Shown in pieces: positions 1 to 10,242 of a DNA stretch of 64,000 bases. How positions within the stretch are numbered: the first letter of the stretch is position 1; every line of letters starts with the position of its first letter. The stretch is from an uncultured Cyclobacteriaceae bacterium (GTDB taxonomy: Bacteria; Bacteroidota; Bacteroidia; Cytophagales; Cyclobacteriaceae): positions 1 through 64,000 of the forward strand of contig CAJQKV010000008.1 of NCBI GenBank assembly GCA_905479015.1, written 5' to 3'. The notes below the pieces were generated by a model. That model made no database searches. It was not told where the DNA came from and saw only the letters and a program-made list of their open reading frames with translations. The translations under genes and the position numbers were made by a program.

Positions 1-2
1 AT

Positions 3-758
3 AAAATAGAGGTTGTTGATGGTGATGAAATGAAGTTATTGCACACTATTTCAGACGTCTCTCTACCCAGGTATATGGTCAGTGAGGGAGATTATGGCTA
101 TATTTCGGAGTGGGTAAGTTTTATAGATCGGGGTCGTATTTCCATTTTGGATTTAAATACCTATGAGATTTTAGATACGATTAATGTGGGGTTTGGAGCA
201 GAGGCTTTGGTCATTAGAGATAATAAACTCTACGTAAGCAATAATTTTGAGAAGACCTTGAGCATAATGGATTTGACTACACGGGAAATCATTCAAACGA
301 TTACCGTAGGCACATCACCTGCTGCGATGATCATAGACCAAAATAGGGATCTTTGGATCCTTTGCAGTGGGGGGTACAATGCGGATTTCACTCTTGCAAA
401 CAACGGCTCATTGGTACGACTTGACTCCAATGATGAAGTGATACAGGAAATTGCATTAGGAATGAATGTAACTGGTAAAATGGCTGCCAATGTCGATTTA
501 TCTACCCTTTATTTTTACAATGGTACGACCGTATACAGTTACGGTATAGGAGACGAAAGCTGTGATACATTCATTGAGAATACTTCTGCCATTGCTTTTT
601 ATGGAATAGGGGTAGCCCCAGATGGAGATGTATATATAGGTGATTCAAAGGGATTTCAATCGCTAGGAAGTGTCTATGTCTATGATCAAATGGGTGGGGC
701 GAAAGAAGAATTTCAAGTAGGAAGAGGGCCGAATGGTTTTGTATTTATACCTGATTAA
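3..758 (+). CDS. YncE-like beta-propeller protein, 5' truncated by window edge
   Basis: The reading frame is already open at the first bases (K-I-E-V-V-D-G-D-E before the first ATG at 30), so the ATG is internal and the true start lies outside the window. The visible part has repeated beta-propeller blades of the form 'I.ILDL.TYEILDTI.VG' and 'LSIMDLTTREIIQTITVG' about 45 residues apart. This is the pattern of YncE/DUF5074-type surface or periplasmic propellers in Bacteroidota. The C-terminus ends in a propeller strand (GRGPNGFVFIPD) with no sorting domain. It converges on meaB, with a single base between the two stops. The substrate or partner cannot be read from the sequence; the propeller fold is fairly sure, the family name less so. 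Confidence 0.75.
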   Translation, partial: KIEVVDGDEMKLLHTISDVSLPRYMVSEGDYGYISEWVSFIDRGRISILDLNTYEILDTINVGFGAEALVIRDNKLYVSNNFEKTLSIMDLTTREIIQTITVGTSPAAMIIDQNRDLWILCSGGYNADFTLANNGSLVRLDSNDEVIQEIALGMNVTGKMAANVDLSTLYFYNGTTVYSYGIGDESCDTFIENTSAIAFYGIGVAPDGDVYIGDSKGFQSLGSVYVYDQMGGAKEEFQVGRGPNGFVFIPD

Positions 759-759
759 T

Positions 760-1755
760 TCATTGGTCAAAGACCTGTTTTAATAGTGCTTCAAGGCCGG
801 ATTTTACTGATTTTTTACCTTCTTGAATGGCTTGTTCTATTTCCTTCTTTTTATTAGATAATTTGGGATTTTGGAACACATATTGAAGCAGCTGGTTGGA
901 AAGTCCTTCACGAAACCATTGTAGATTTTGATGCTTTCTATTAGTATAAAAATAATCATTGGTCTTCGTGAGGGTGATGTATTCGTCTATATAGTTCCAA
1001 ACCCGATCTAGGTTGGTAGGTTGGCGTGATGAAATGGTTTCAACAGGGACTTTCCAGTGGTTTATATTCTGGGGAAAATAATGGAGCGCTTGTTCAAAGA
1101 CTATTTTGGTACGGAGGCTCTCTTCAATATTTTCTCCATCACTTTTATTGACCAATATCATATCGGCCAGTTCCATTAAACCTCTTTTGATACCTTGTAA
1201 CTCATCCCCTGCACCTGAGATCATTAACAATAATAAAAAGTCACTCAAATCTTTTACCGCCACCTCAGATTGGCCTACGCCAACCGTTTCAATTAAAATA
1301 ATATCAAAGCCCGCCGCTTCGCATAAAAGCATATTTTCTCTGGTTTTCTCGGAGATGCCACCCAGATGCCCGCTGGTAGGGCTCGGTCTGATGTATGCAT
1401 TTCTATTTTGCGAAAGTTCATTCATTCGTGTTTTATCTCCCAAAATACTACCCTGATTTAAGGTGCTGGTGGGATCGATAGTTAATACGGCTATTTTATG
1501 ACCTTTTGAGATTAGAAATAAACCAAAAGCTTCTATAAAAGTGCTTTTCCCCACACCTGGGATCCCCGTAACTCCAATCCTCAAGGATGTTCCCGTATAA
1601 TTTAAAATGGAATCTATTAATTGGGTTGCCGATCGTTGATCTTCTGGTAGTTGACTTTCACATAGGGTAATGGCCTGACTCAAAATCAATCGATCTCCAG
1701 TGATGATTCCTGATTTTAGTTGGTCTAGTGTAAGATTTTTTTTCGCTAATGACAT
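760..1755 (-). CDS. meaB: Methylmalonyl-CoA mutase-associated GTPase MeaB (ArgK family)
   Basis: This is a G3E-family P-loop GTPase that guards cobalamin loading and protects B12-dependent methylmalonyl-CoA mutase from inactivation in the cytoplasm. The Walker A GIPGVGKST lies near residues 64-72. The IETVGVGQSE switch region is near 155-165 and the guanine-specificity NKSD near 203. The protein has 331 residues, the normal length for MeaB, and an ATG start. Its likely client is the fused mutase encoded about 13 kb away at 14754-17840. It lies on the same strand as hslU, 181 bases downstream, so it may have its own promoter. The alternative name ArgK/LAO transport ATPase belongs to the same family. 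The call is confident. Confidence 0.93.
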   Translation of the reverse strand: MSLAKKNLTLDQLKSGIITGDRLILSQAITLCESQLPEDQRSATQLIDSILNYTGTSLRIGVTGIPGVGKSTFIEAFGLFLISKGHKIAVLTIDPTSTLNQGSILGDKTRMNELSQNRNAYIRPSPTSGHLGGISEKTRENMLLCEAAGFDIILIETVGVGQSEVAVKDLSDFLLLLMISGAGDELQGIKRGLMELADMILVNKSDGENIEESLRTKIVFEQALHYFPQNINHWKVPVETISSRQPTNLDRVWNYIDEYITLTKTNDYFYTNRKHQNLQWFREGLSNQLLQYVFQNPKLSNKKKEIEQAIQEGKKSVKSGLEALLKQVFDQ

Positions 1756-1936
1756 GGTTTATGATACCTGAGGCTTCATAAGTTCAATTTATGCTCACTA
1801 ATTTAGGTCATTTGTGCTTTTGAATATACTACGACTTAAATTATAATGTAAAGTGATCACGTGGGTGCTTCAGCAACTATTCAAATCTTCATCGAACCCA
1901 CTGCATGGGGTAATAGATCTACGCAGAGATTTTAGC

Positions 1937-3304
1937 CTATAGAATATATTCGCTCAAATCTTTATTTTTAATAATTCCAGTCAATTTCTCATCAACAAGG
2001 GCTTTATCGATTAAAATTTTTGAGTGGGCTCCGATGGTATCGGGAATGTCAAATAAGATATCGTTGAGGAGTTTACTCATGATCGTTTGTAAACGACGTG
2101 CTCCTATATTTTCCATTTCTTCATTGATAGCAAAAGCTTTCTCTGCAATCTCTTCAAGCGCATCATCACTGAATTCGATAGAGACATTTTCGGCTTCGAT
2201 TAAGGCGATGTACTGCTTGGTTAATGCATTTTTTGGCTCTTTTAGAATCTTTAAAAAATCTCCTTTGGTAAGATTATTCAATTCAACTCGAATCGGAAAC
2301 CTCCCTTGTAATTCAGGAATCATATCGGAGGGCTTGCTAAAATGAAAGGCACCTGCGGCAATGAACAATACATGATCTGTCTGAATGACGCCATATTTGG
2401 TAGTTACGGAACTCCCTTCAACAATAGGTAAAAGATCTCTTTGGACGCCTTCTCTACTCACATCAGGGCCAGATTTTCCACTGCGTCCACCGGCTATTTT
2501 ATCAATCTCATCAATAAAAATAATTCCGGTATTACTCGCCTTATATAATGCCTCTTCTTTGACTTCGTCCATATCAATGAGTCTTTGACTTTCATCTTCA
2601 AGTAATAATCTTTTGGCTTCTGAGATGGTTACTTTTCGCTTTTTAGACTTTTTGGGCATCATATTGCTAAGCATATCCTGCATATTAATCATAGAGGATT
2701 CATCAATCATACCACCGCCAATCATACCTAGGTTGCCAGAAGCGGCAGCTTTGATATCAATCTCTATTTTTCGATCGTCTAGCGTACCTTTTTGAATTTT
2801 TTCACGGAATTTTTCACGCGTCTTTTGGTTGAGCTCATGATCAGTCATATCTGTTTGAGCATCTCCTCCGGGGAAAGACTTTCCTTTGAGGGGGGGGATT
2901 AGCGCATCTAAGATGATGTTTTCAACAATTGCTTCTGCTTTGGCTTTTACTTCTGTCTTTTTTTGTGTTCGAACCATATTTACGGCTTGTTCAACGAGGT
3001 CTCGTACCATGCTCTCAACGTCTCTACCTACATAGCCCACTTCGGTAAACTTTGAGGCTTCTACTTTAGTAAATGGAGCGTCTGCGATTTTTGCTAGTCT
3101 TCTGGCAATTTCAGTCTTACCTACCCCAGTAGATCCAATTAATAGAATATTATTGGGAATAATATCATTTTTAATTTCTCCTTTAACGTTCATTCTGCGC
3201 CATCTATTTCTTAGGGCAATAGCCACATTTCTCTTGGCATCACCTTGACCAATGATATATTTATCTAATTCGGCAACGATTTGCTTGGGTGTAAGGTTTT
3301 CCAT
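1937..3304 (-). CDS. hslU: HslU, ATPase subunit of the HslUV protease
   Basis: This is the AAA+ unfoldase that feeds substrates to the HslV peptidase in the cytoplasm. The Walker A GSTGVGKT is at residues 57-64 and Walker B IIFIDEIDK near 260-268. The inserted I-domain lies between about 100 and 230. The sensor/arginine-finger region includes ELQGRFPIRVEL. The C-terminus LSEYIL matches the tail that in this family inserts into HslV to activate it. The 455 residues match the usual length. It starts with ATG two bases after the porQ stop and is the last gene of a lon-porQ-hslU unit. hslV, normally next to hslU, is not here, so it must lie elsewhere if present. Confidence 0.96.
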   Translation of the reverse strand: MENLTPKQIVAELDKYIIGQGDAKRNVAIALRNRWRRMNVKGEIKNDIIPNNILLIGSTGVGKTEIARRLAKIADAPFTKVEASKFTEVGYVGRDVESMVRDLVEQAVNMVRTQKKTEVKAKAEAIVENIILDALIPPLKGKSFPGGDAQTDMTDHELNQKTREKFREKIQKGTLDDRKIEIDIKAAASGNLGMIGGGMIDESSMINMQDMLSNMMPKKSKKRKVTISEAKRLLLEDESQRLIDMDEVKEEALYKASNTGIIFIDEIDKIAGGRSGKSGPDVSREGVQRDLLPIVEGSSVTTKYGVIQTDHVLFIAAGAFHFSKPSDMIPELQGRFPIRVELNNLTKGDFLKILKEPKNALTKQYIALIEAENVSIEFSDDALEEIAEKAFAINEEMENIGARRLQTIMSKLLNDILFDIPDTIGAHSKILIDKALVDEKLTGIIKNKDLSEYIL

Positions 3305-3306
3305 TT

Positions 3307-4293
3307 TTAAAATAGTTGTTTTAAAGCGCTTGTATTTGTTTTGATCGAGAAAAATTGGCTCGCTGCGGCAGCATGTATTTTGGCGTTACTGAATTGAAAC
3401 TCATACGCCTTTATCTTTAATAAAAAACCAAAGCTCAGCCCAGCTCCATAAGCCATTTCATCTACATTGAATGCGACTCTTTGCCTGTGGTTATAACCCA
3501 AATTAAGTTCGATACGTTTTCCAATAAGTAAGGCCGTTCCAAAATTGAAATATCTAAAAATTTGATCTAATCGCCTGATTTTTTGATTGGGGTTAGATAC
3601 ATACAAATCATTGGTAGAACGAACCAAATCTGTGGCCGTAATGGTAAAGCGAAACGGCATATGCTCAGGCTTAAAAGTGGTACCTATCAAAACATCAAAT
3701 GGGAGTGAAGTTTGCTCATCAGCTGTAAAATCAGAAAGTAAAAAACCTAAGTTTTTGATCACCATACCGACCGAAAATTTTTGGTAGGGACTTCTGTAGA
3801 TGCCTCCTAAATCGAACAGCAAGGCATTGGCACCTGTCGTTGAGATATAAGAGCCTGCCATTTTTAGATTGATGCCCAACGTAAAAGGACCCATGCTGTG
3901 GGATTTTCCGATGTGAAGTACATAGTCTTGTGCCTGGAACGTACCAATGACCGTTCCTAGATCGTCCGTTTCATCGAAGGTGCCATAATCAGTAAACAAA
4001 ATGCCGGCAGTCAGCGGGCCTATTCTTCCGGCACTAAATTGCGCGATGGCACTCATTCTGTTGATACCTGCTAAATAGGGATGATACATTATATAAACAT
4101 CTCCTAAAGTACTGTCCCCCAAGATCGCTGGATTGTGATATCCCATGGCAATATCATGATCATCGCTTGACACGGCAGATCCTCCGAGCGCAGCAGCGCG
4201 ACTACTATTGGGAAGGTTTAAAAAATGAAAGCCTTGCTGGGCAAATAAGGGTGACCAAAAAATCAAAAAAAACAAAGTGAATGTCGCTTTCAA
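3307..4293 (-). CDS. porQ: Type IX secretion system protein PorQ
   Basis: PorQ is an outer-membrane beta-barrel protein of the T9SS and, in the established model, part of the attachment complex that anchors cargo at the cell surface. An N-terminal signal peptide (hydrophobic run ending in LFAQQ, about residues 1-19) is followed by the typical opening FLNLPNSSRAAALGGSAVSS. Alternating beta-barrel strands continue to the end, and the 328 residues fit the family. The start is TTG, and its TTGA overlaps the stop of lon, so translation is probably coupled. hslU follows two bases downstream. The family call rests on the N-terminal signature and barrel pattern, and the neighbouring porE-like gene supports it. 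Confidence 0.88.
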   Translation of the reverse strand: MKATFTLFFLIFWSPLFAQQGFHFLNLPNSSRAAALGGSAVSSDDHDIAMGYHNPAILGDSTLGDVYIMYHPYLAGINRMSAIAQFSAGRIGPLTAGILFTDYGTFDETDDLGTVIGTFQAQDYVLHIGKSHSMGPFTLGINLKMAGSYISTTGANALLFDLGGIYRSPYQKFSVGMVIKNLGFLLSDFTADEQTSLPFDVLIGTTFKPEHMPFRFTITATDLVRSTNDLYVSNPNQKIRRLDQIFRYFNFGTALLIGKRIELNLGYNHRQRVAFNVDEMAYGAGLSFGFLLKIKAYEFQFSNAKIHAAAASQFFSIKTNTSALKQLF

Positions 4294-6761
4294 ATAGATT
4301 CTGTATTTTCTTCTGGAATAATGAATTTTAAAGGTTGTTTAACTTTCTGATCGAGTAAGGCAATATTCAAAACATCATCCACATTTTCCACATAATGAAT
4401 TTGTAATAATTTCAGGTATCGATCATCTATCTCATCAATATCTTTCTTGTTTCTTAGGCTAAGAAGGATTTCTTTGATCCCAGCACGCTTGGCAGCCAAT
4501 ATTTTTTCTTTCACACCGCCGACAGGCAATACTTTACCACGTAATGTTATTTCTCCAGTCATGGCCAGTTTAGCCTTTACTTTTCTTTGAGTAAAAAGAG
4601 AGGCCAGTGCGGTAAGTATGGTGATGCCCGCAGAGGGTCCATCTTTTGGAATAGCGCCAGCAGGTACATGGATATGTAGATCATAATGATCAAATATTTT
4701 GTAATGGATATCGAGGACTTCAGCATTAGATTTCAGATAGGAGAGGGCTGTGACAGCAGACTCCTTCATCACATCACCTAATTGACCTGAGAGGGTGAGT
4801 TTTCCTTTGCCTCTGCTCAAGCTAGATTCAATAAATAAAATATCACCACCTGCAGGTGTCCAAGCTAAGCCTGTGACAATGCCGGGAAAGTCATTGTGCT
4901 CATACGTTTCTTTATCAAAAATCTCTGAACCTAAAATACTGCGGACCTGTTGGGAATCCATTTTCGATTCAAAAGGGGTTTCCATGGCTTTGGATTTTGC
5001 AATATTTCGGACCAAAGCAGCAATTTTCCGTTCGAGACTCCGCACACCTGATTCACGAGTATAGTCATTGATTACTTTTTCAATGGCCTTTTGATTGAAT
5101 TTTAAATCTTTAGAAGTCAAACCATGCTCAGTGATTTGTTTAGGGATTAAATGTTTATTGGCAATTTGAACTTTTTCTTCCAAGGTATAACCTGTGATGT
5201 CAATGATTTCCATACGATCAAGCAGGGCGGGTTGAATGGTTTCTAAAGAGTTTGCCGTAGCAATAAAAAGTACTTTACTCAAATCATAGTCTACTTCTAG
5301 ATAGTTGTCCTTAAAGCTACTATTTTGTTCGGGGTCTAAGACTTCCAGCAATGCAGAGGAAGGATCTCCTCTAAAGTTGGCGTTTATTTTATCAATTTCA
5401 TCTAAGATAAAAACAGGGTTTGATGATTTGGCACGCTTGATATTTTGTAGAATTTTACCTGGCATGGATCCAATGTAGGTCTTTCTATGGCCTCTAATTT
5501 CCGCTTCATCATGAAGCCCACCCAGTGACATGCGAATGTATTTCCTACCCAGAGCCTCAGCAATAGATTTACCCAAAGAAGTTTTACCCACTCCAGGAGG
5601 TCCATAAAGGCAAATAATGGGACCTTTGAGGTCATCTTTAAGTTTTCTTACGGCCAAATATTCCAGTATTCTATCCTTGACTTTATCAAGCCCAAAATGA
5701 TCTCGGTCTAATATTTTTTGTGAATTCTTAAGGTCAAAATTATCTGCAGTTAATTCATTCCATGGCAAATCAACCAGTAATTCTACATAATTCATCGCCA
5801 CGGGATATTCTGCTGCCGCTGGATTCATACGCTGAATTTTATCAATTTCTTTGAAAAAATGAATTTTCACCTCTTCAGGCCAATTCTTTTCATCACCACG
5901 GGTTTTTAAGGTTTCGATTTCTTGATCAGGCCCGTCATTGCCAAGTTCGTTTTGCAGGATGCGCATTTGTTGCCTCAGAAAATAATCTCTTTGTTGTTGA
6001 TCAATATCTGTATGAACTTTTTTCTGAATTTCCTTTTTCAATTCGAGCATTTGAAGGTCCTTCATCATGAGTTGTAATAACTTCTCTGCTCTTTTGATAG
6101 GATCATTTATCTCTAATAATTTTTGCTTTTCAGCAACCTCTGCATTGACATTTCCTGCTAAAAAATGGGTCAAAAAAGAATGGCTATCGATGTTATCTAA
6201 AGCAATTTGCGCTTCCTTTGGAATCTCGGGATTGAGCTTCATGATCTTATTGGCCGTATCCTTAAGTGATTGGACAATGGCCTCAGTATTCTCTTTTTCT
6301 AAATCAAAATCGAGGTCGTGTAATATCTCATATTTTGCTTTGATAAAAGGCTTTATGCTAGTTAAGGCTAACATTTTAAAACGTTTTTGCCCTTGAATGA
6401 TGATCGTCGTATTGCCATCTGGAAGGACCAACATTTTAAGAATCTTAGCCACCGTACCTATGCTATTGAGATCGCGTATACCCGGTTCTTCAATTTTGAG
6501 ATTTTTTTGTGCGGTAACCCCAATGATTCGGTCTCCTCTATAGGCTTGCTTTACCAGTTTGACTGACTTTTCGCGACCGACGGTTATGGGGATGACTACC
6601 CCAGGAAACAATACGGTATTTTTAATGGGAAGTATGGGAAGTTCATCGGGCAATTGATCGTCGGTGAGTGAAGGGATTTCTTCAGAGGTAATTAATTGAA
6701 CGACTTCCTCGGGATCTTCCTCGGAAAAGTCAGGATGAAAAATCTGAAAATTTTTGCTCAT
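4290..6761 (-). CDS. lon: ATP-dependent Lon protease
   Basis: This cytoplasmic AAA+ serine protease degrades misfolded and regulatory proteins. The N-terminal LON substrate-binding domain ([19 protein letters not shown], about residues 43-61) is followed by a coiled-coil stretch at about 240-275. The AAA+ domain has Walker [10 protein letters not shown] and Walker [10 protein letters not shown]. The C-terminal S16 protease domain has catalytic Ser710 in KDGPSAGIT and the lysine in GGVKEK at about 751-753. The length of 823 residues is typical. The ATG start lies 172 bases from the divergent porE-like gene. It is the first gene of a lon-porQ-hslU unit; the lon stop overlaps the porQ TTG start. 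Confidence 0.97.
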   Translation of the reverse strand: MSKNFQIFHPDFSEEDPEEVVQLITSEEIPSLTDDQLPDELPILPIKNTVLFPGVVIPITVGREKSVKLVKQAYRGDRIIGVTAQKNLKIEEPGIRDLNSIGTVAKILKMLVLPDGNTTIIIQGQKRFKMLALTSIKPFIKAKYEILHDLDFDLEKENTEAIVQSLKDTANKIMKLNPEIPKEAQIALDNIDSHSFLTHFLAGNVNAEVAEKQKLLEINDPIKRAEKLLQLMMKDLQMLELKKEIQKKVHTDIDQQQRDYFLRQQMRILQNELGNDGPDQEIETLKTRGDEKNWPEEVKIHFFKEIDKIQRMNPAAAEYPVAMNYVELLVDLPWNELTADNFDLKNSQKILDRDHFGLDKVKDRILEYLAVRKLKDDLKGPIICLYGPPGVGKTSLGKSIAEALGRKYIRMSLGGLHDEAEIRGHRKTYIGSMPGKILQNIKRAKSSNPVFILDEIDKINANFRGDPSSALLEVLDPEQNSSFKDNYLEVDYDLSKVLFIATANSLETIQPALLDRMEIIDITGYTLEEKVQIANKHLIPKQITEHGLTSKDLKFNQKAIEKVINDYTRESGVRSLERKIAALVRNIAKSKAMETPFESKMDSQQVRSILGSEIFDKETYEHNDFPGIVTGLAWTPAGGDILFIESSLSRGKGKLTLSGQLGDVMKESAVTALSYLKSNAEVLDIHYKIFDHYDLHIHVPAGAIPKDGPSAGITILTALASLFTQRKVKAKLAMTGEITLRGKVLPVGGVKEKILAAKRAGIKEILLSLRNKKDIDEIDDRYLKLLQIHYVENVDDVLNIALLDQKVKQPLKFIIPEENTESI

Positions 6762-6933
6762 ACTATGTCAAAGTGGCAGTTTTATGCCTTTAAAGGAGTT
6801 ATTAATTGTTTATCCCTTAATAGATCAATACTTATGCCAAATAATTTAATGTCTGCTTTTTAAGATTATCTTTACCCAGTAGATTTAAGTATTTCATTTG
6901 GATCTCTAAAGTAATTTTAAAAAAGGCCAACTT

Positions 6934-8889
6934 ATGAACCCAATTAAGGTCTTATTTTTCTTAAGTATTTTAAGTATAAATCATCTTGTCCATGCACAAA
7001 TTGATTCAGCTACGGTGCTTAAGGTCGATAGCGATAACCTTTCGTCAAATATTATTATCAATCGATATGATTTTGAGAACATCAATAAAATTCCTCGTTA
7101 TTTTAAAAAATCTCAAATTGCTTTGCTCAATAAACTTGAAAAAAAGAAAGATTATCAGACCCAATACAGCGTTTTATCTAAGTATGTGCTGAATTTTGGT
7201 ATCGAAAATTTTTATTCTGAAACTCGATTGCTTTGGCGACTGGCAAAGTTGACTGAAATGTTTGGTGATTATGAAGATGCCAAATCTCTGTATCGGTTGG
7301 TCTTGAGACACCATCATGGTGGGATCAATATAGATGAAATAGAGTTGTATTATGATTCCTTAAACAATCAGGAAGTGGCACAGTTTGTACCTATTGAATA
7401 TTATTATGAGATGGTGGAGCATCGAAAACTCATCGATACCTTGATGCCGCCGAAGGGCGTATTGCTCAATATGGGTTTTTCCATAAACAGTAGGGGCGCT
7501 GATTATGGACCGGCACTGAGTCAAAATAATGGGGCCTTGCTTTTCACCTCGCAAAGAGAAGAGCAGAGCCTTGAGATCAACAAAAAGAAGAATGAAGATC
7601 TATACATTAGTTATCTGGATGCTTATGGCACTTGGTCTAAAGCCTATGCAATGGAAGAAATTAATTCTAATTACAACGAGGGGTCAGCCTGTTTAAGTGC
7701 AGATGGGAATACTTTATATTTTTCCCGATGTGACTGCCCCTCGTGCTACGGGGATTGCGATCTTTTCAGTGCTTCCTTGAAGGATAGCATATGGACGGAC
7801 ATAAAAAATCTAGGAATCAATGTAAACAGTTTAAGTTGGGATTCACATCCTTCTTTATCTCATGAAGGAGATACTTTATTTTTTGCATCAGATCGTTTGG
7901 GAGGTTTTGGCTTATCTGATATTTATTTTACTACGAAAAAAGATGGATCTTGGACGCAAAGTCAAAATATGGGTCCCATCATCAATACCAGAAATAATGA
8001 AGTGAGTCCTTTTTATCACCCACTTTTTGGGGTTCTTTATTTCTCATCTAATGGACAGCTTTATAATTTTGGGGCATTTGATATATATAAATCATATCTA
8101 GTCAAGGATAAATGGAGTGAACCTATTAATATAGGGCCTTTGGTCAATGGAACTGGGAGTGAGTTTTATTTCACCATTGATGCAAGTTCTAAAGATTTAT
8201 ACTATGCAAGATCATCTTCCAAAGATTTAGATAAATTGGATTTATATTCTTTCCCACTTCCCATGGGTGCCCGACCTGATGCGATCTCACAATTGAAGGG
8301 AAGTTTGACGGATGCCTTGACAGGAAGGCCTTTTGGCGGGATTGTGTCGGTAGTAGACATGGATCAAGGGGTAGAGGTTGCTCCAAAATACCTGAAAGAA
8401 GATGGGACTTTTGAGTTTGATTTAATCGATCAGCGAAATTATTTATTGGTGATACAGGGAGATGATTTCTTTAGGATAGAGGAAGCATTTTATTTAGATG
8501 GCTATGTGGAGTTAAATAAGATGACAGAGCCTATGACTGCCCGCATGAAGTTTGAATCTATAGAGTTTGACAATGGAAAGGCTGAAATTAAGCCTGAAAT
8601 GTATGGAGACCTCAATAAAATTATTAATTTTTTATATGACAATATCGAGTTTAAGTTAAAGATCTCAGGGCATACAGATTCACAAGGATCCCAAGCACTG
8701 AATTTACAATTATCCAAAGATCGAGCGGAAAACATTAGAGATTACATAGTGCTTTTTGCAGGTATTTTGGAAAGTCGTGTAGGTTGGGAGGGATTGGGAA
8801 GCTCCGAGCCTTTAGTGAAAGAAATGACAGAGGCGGATAAGAAAATTAACCGCAGGGTAGAGTTTCAAATCTACAGAGAGGGTGGATAG
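6934..8889 (+). CDS. porE: PorE-like OmpA-family protein (TPR, PD40 propeller, CRD, OmpA domains)
   Basis: This exported envelope protein has four modules. After a signal peptide (to about VHA in residues 1-21) comes a TPR-like helical region at about 45-140. Next is a PD40/WD40-like beta-propeller at about 180-440, with repeats such as 'SADGNTLYFSR', 'SHEGDTLFFASDR' and 'GVLYFSSNG'. A carboxypeptidase-regulatory-like domain follows (about 450-530, starting at LKGSLTDALTGRPF). The C-terminal OmpA domain binds peptidoglycan (FDNGKAEIKPEM, KISGHTDSQGS, INRRVEF). This order is that of PorE, a T9SS component in Porphyromonas. The divergent lon-porQ-hslU unit strengthens that reading. Other Bacteroidota OmpA proteins share parts of this layout, so PorE function is likely but not proven. 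Confidence 0.72.
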   Translation: MNPIKVLFFLSILSINHLVHAQIDSATVLKVDSDNLSSNIIINRYDFENINKIPRYFKKSQIALLNKLEKKKDYQTQYSVLSKYVLNFGIENFYSETRLLWRLAKLTEMFGDYEDAKSLYRLVLRHHHGGINIDEIELYYDSLNNQEVAQFVPIEYYYEMVEHRKLIDTLMPPKGVLLNMGFSINSRGADYGPALSQNNGALLFTSQREEQSLEINKKKNEDLYISYLDAYGTWSKAYAMEEINSNYNEGSACLSADGNTLYFSRCDCPSCYGDCDLFSASLKDSIWTDIKNLGINVNSLSWDSHPSLSHEGDTLFFASDRLGGFGLSDIYFTTKKDGSWTQSQNMGPIINTRNNEVSPFYHPLFGVLYFSSNGQLYNFGAFDIYKSYLVKDKWSEPINIGPLVNGTGSEFYFTIDASSKDLYYARSSSKDLDKLDLYSFPLPMGARPDAISQLKGSLTDALTGRPFGGIVSVVDMDQGVEVAPKYLKEDGTFEFDLIDQRNYLLVIQGDDFFRIEEAFYLDGYVELNKMTEPMTARMKFESIEFDNGKAEIKPEMYGDLNKIINFLYDNIEFKLKISGHTDSQGSQALNLQLSKDRAENIRDYIVLFAGILESRVGWEGLGSSEPLVKEMTEADKKINRRVEFQIYREGG

Positions 8890-8891
8890 GG

Positions 8892-8920
8892 TAAATAAAA
8901 GGCTCAGATTTGTGGTGAGC
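8892..8920 (-). terminator. Probable intrinsic terminator of the GH3-dxr-rseP unit
   Basis: On the minus strand a GCTCA/TGAGC stem with a 9-base loop is followed directly by CTTTTATTT. It starts nine bases past the rseP stop, in the short space between the convergent porE-like and rseP genes. The five-pair stem makes it a weak hairpin. Confidence 0.45.
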
Positions 8921-8928
8921 GAATGAGT

Positions 8929-10242
8929 TTAGAACAACTTGATGATGTCGTTGAGGATAGCATAGCTCATCAATGCCAAGAGCAACACCATGCCTACTTT
9001 TTGAGCATTTTCTAGAAAGGTATCAGAGGGCTTTTTTCCGGTAACTATTTCCCAAGTTAAAAACACTACATGCCCACCATCTAATGCAGGTATGGGTAAG
9101 AAATTCATAAAGGCGAGTACCATGGAAAGCATTCCCGTAATACGCCAAAACCTTTGCCAATCCCAAGTACCACCAAAAATTTTCGCAATGCCTATAGGAC
9201 CAGAAAGTGATTTACTCGCGGAGACTTCCCCAGCAAATATTTTTTTAAAGCCTTTGATGTTATCCCAAACAATACTGAAAGCCAATTCAGTTCCTAGTGG
9301 GACAGATTCTGCAAACGTATATTCAACGGTGGAAATTTCATTCAATCGATTGGCTTGAAAGCCAATTTTACCTTCTTCATTGACCTCAATAGTTAAAGTT
9401 TTTTGGACATTAGATCGATTAATTAATAAAGTGATTTGGGTCCCAGCCAAGGTATCCATACTTGCTTGGAGTTGATCGTAAAATTCAATTTCAGCACCAT
9501 TTAATGCGATGATTTTATCGCCTACTTGGAGTCCACCAAGATCCGCAGGGCTGCCTTCGATGACCGCACCAATATCAAAAATTAATCTATAAAAAATAAA
9601 TTTTTGGGCATTGTTTTCTTCTGCAAAATCATCGACAAAATCATTGGGTATGGGTATAGTTAGTCTTTTTCCATCACGGTTTACCGTGAAGTATCCATCA
9701 CTACTGAGTAGGACGGCTGGACTGGCCAAGTCTCTAAAGCGTTCATAATCTTCGCCATTAATATCAAGGATTCTGTCTCCCGTTTTAAGTCCTATGGATT
9801 CACCCAATTCATAAGCTACGATCCCGTATTTGTTTAATTCTTGTTTGGATAGATAGGTATCCCCTTGGGTATATTTAAACCCTATAAATATAACGACACC
9901 TAGGATTACATTGACGATGATTCCACCCATCATCACGATCAGTCTTTGCCAGGCGGGTTTGGACCTAAATTCATGTGGCTGAGGTGCGGCGCGCATCGCA
10001 GTCACGTCTAACGATTCATCGATCATGCCAGAGATTTTAACAAATCCTCCTAAGGGAATCATACCGAAAGAATATTCAGTATCTCCGAATTTTTTACCCC
10101 AAATTTTTGGAGGAAATCCAATAGAAAATTGTTCTACCCGCATGCCAAATGCCTTAGCTGCGAGTAAATGTCCTAATTCGTGCAACCCTACTAAAATGGA
10201 CAAACCGAGAATCAGCTGTCCTACCATGATGAATACTTCCAT
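8929..10242 (-). CDS. rseP: RIP zinc metalloprotease RseP (site-2 protease family)
   Basis: This inner-membrane zinc protease cleaves transmembrane substrates such as anti-sigma factors or remnant signal peptides. The zinc motif H21-E22-L-G-H25 lies in the first membrane segment. Two PDZ-like regions follow in the middle (around GLKTGDRILDING and GLQVGDKIIALNG), and the second metal/active-site motif NFLPIPALDGGH is near the C-terminal membrane segments. Its 437 residues fit the family. The start ATG overlaps the dxr stop as TAATG, so it is translated from the same message as dxr. The dxr-rseP neighbourhood is common in bacteria. Confidence 0.95.
   Translation of the reverse strand: MEVFIMVGQLILGLSILVGLHELGHLLAAKAFGMRVEQFSIGFPPKIWGKKFGDTEYSFGMIPLGGFVKISGMIDESLDVTAMRAAPQPHEFRSKPAWQRLIVMMGGIIVNVILGVVIFIGFKYTQGDTYLSKQELNKYGIVAYELGESIGLKTGDRILDINGEDYERFRDLASPAVLLSSDGYFTVNRDGKRLTIPIPNDFVDDFAEENNAQKFIFYRLIFDIGAVIEGSPADLGGLQVGDKIIALNGAEIEFYDQLQASMDTLAGTQITLLINRSNVQKTLTIEVNEEGKIGFQANRLNEISTVEYTFAESVPLGTELAFSIVWDNIKGFKKIFAGEVSASKSLSGPIGIAKIFGGTWDWQRFWRITGMLSMVLAFMNFLPIPALDGGHVVFLTWEIVTGKKPSDTFLENAQKVGMVLLLALMSYAILNDIIKLF

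Noticed and set aside
1853-1866. Overlapping palindromes GTGATCAC and CACGTG between meaB and hslU
   Set aside because: They are short and common by chance, with no partner copies found.
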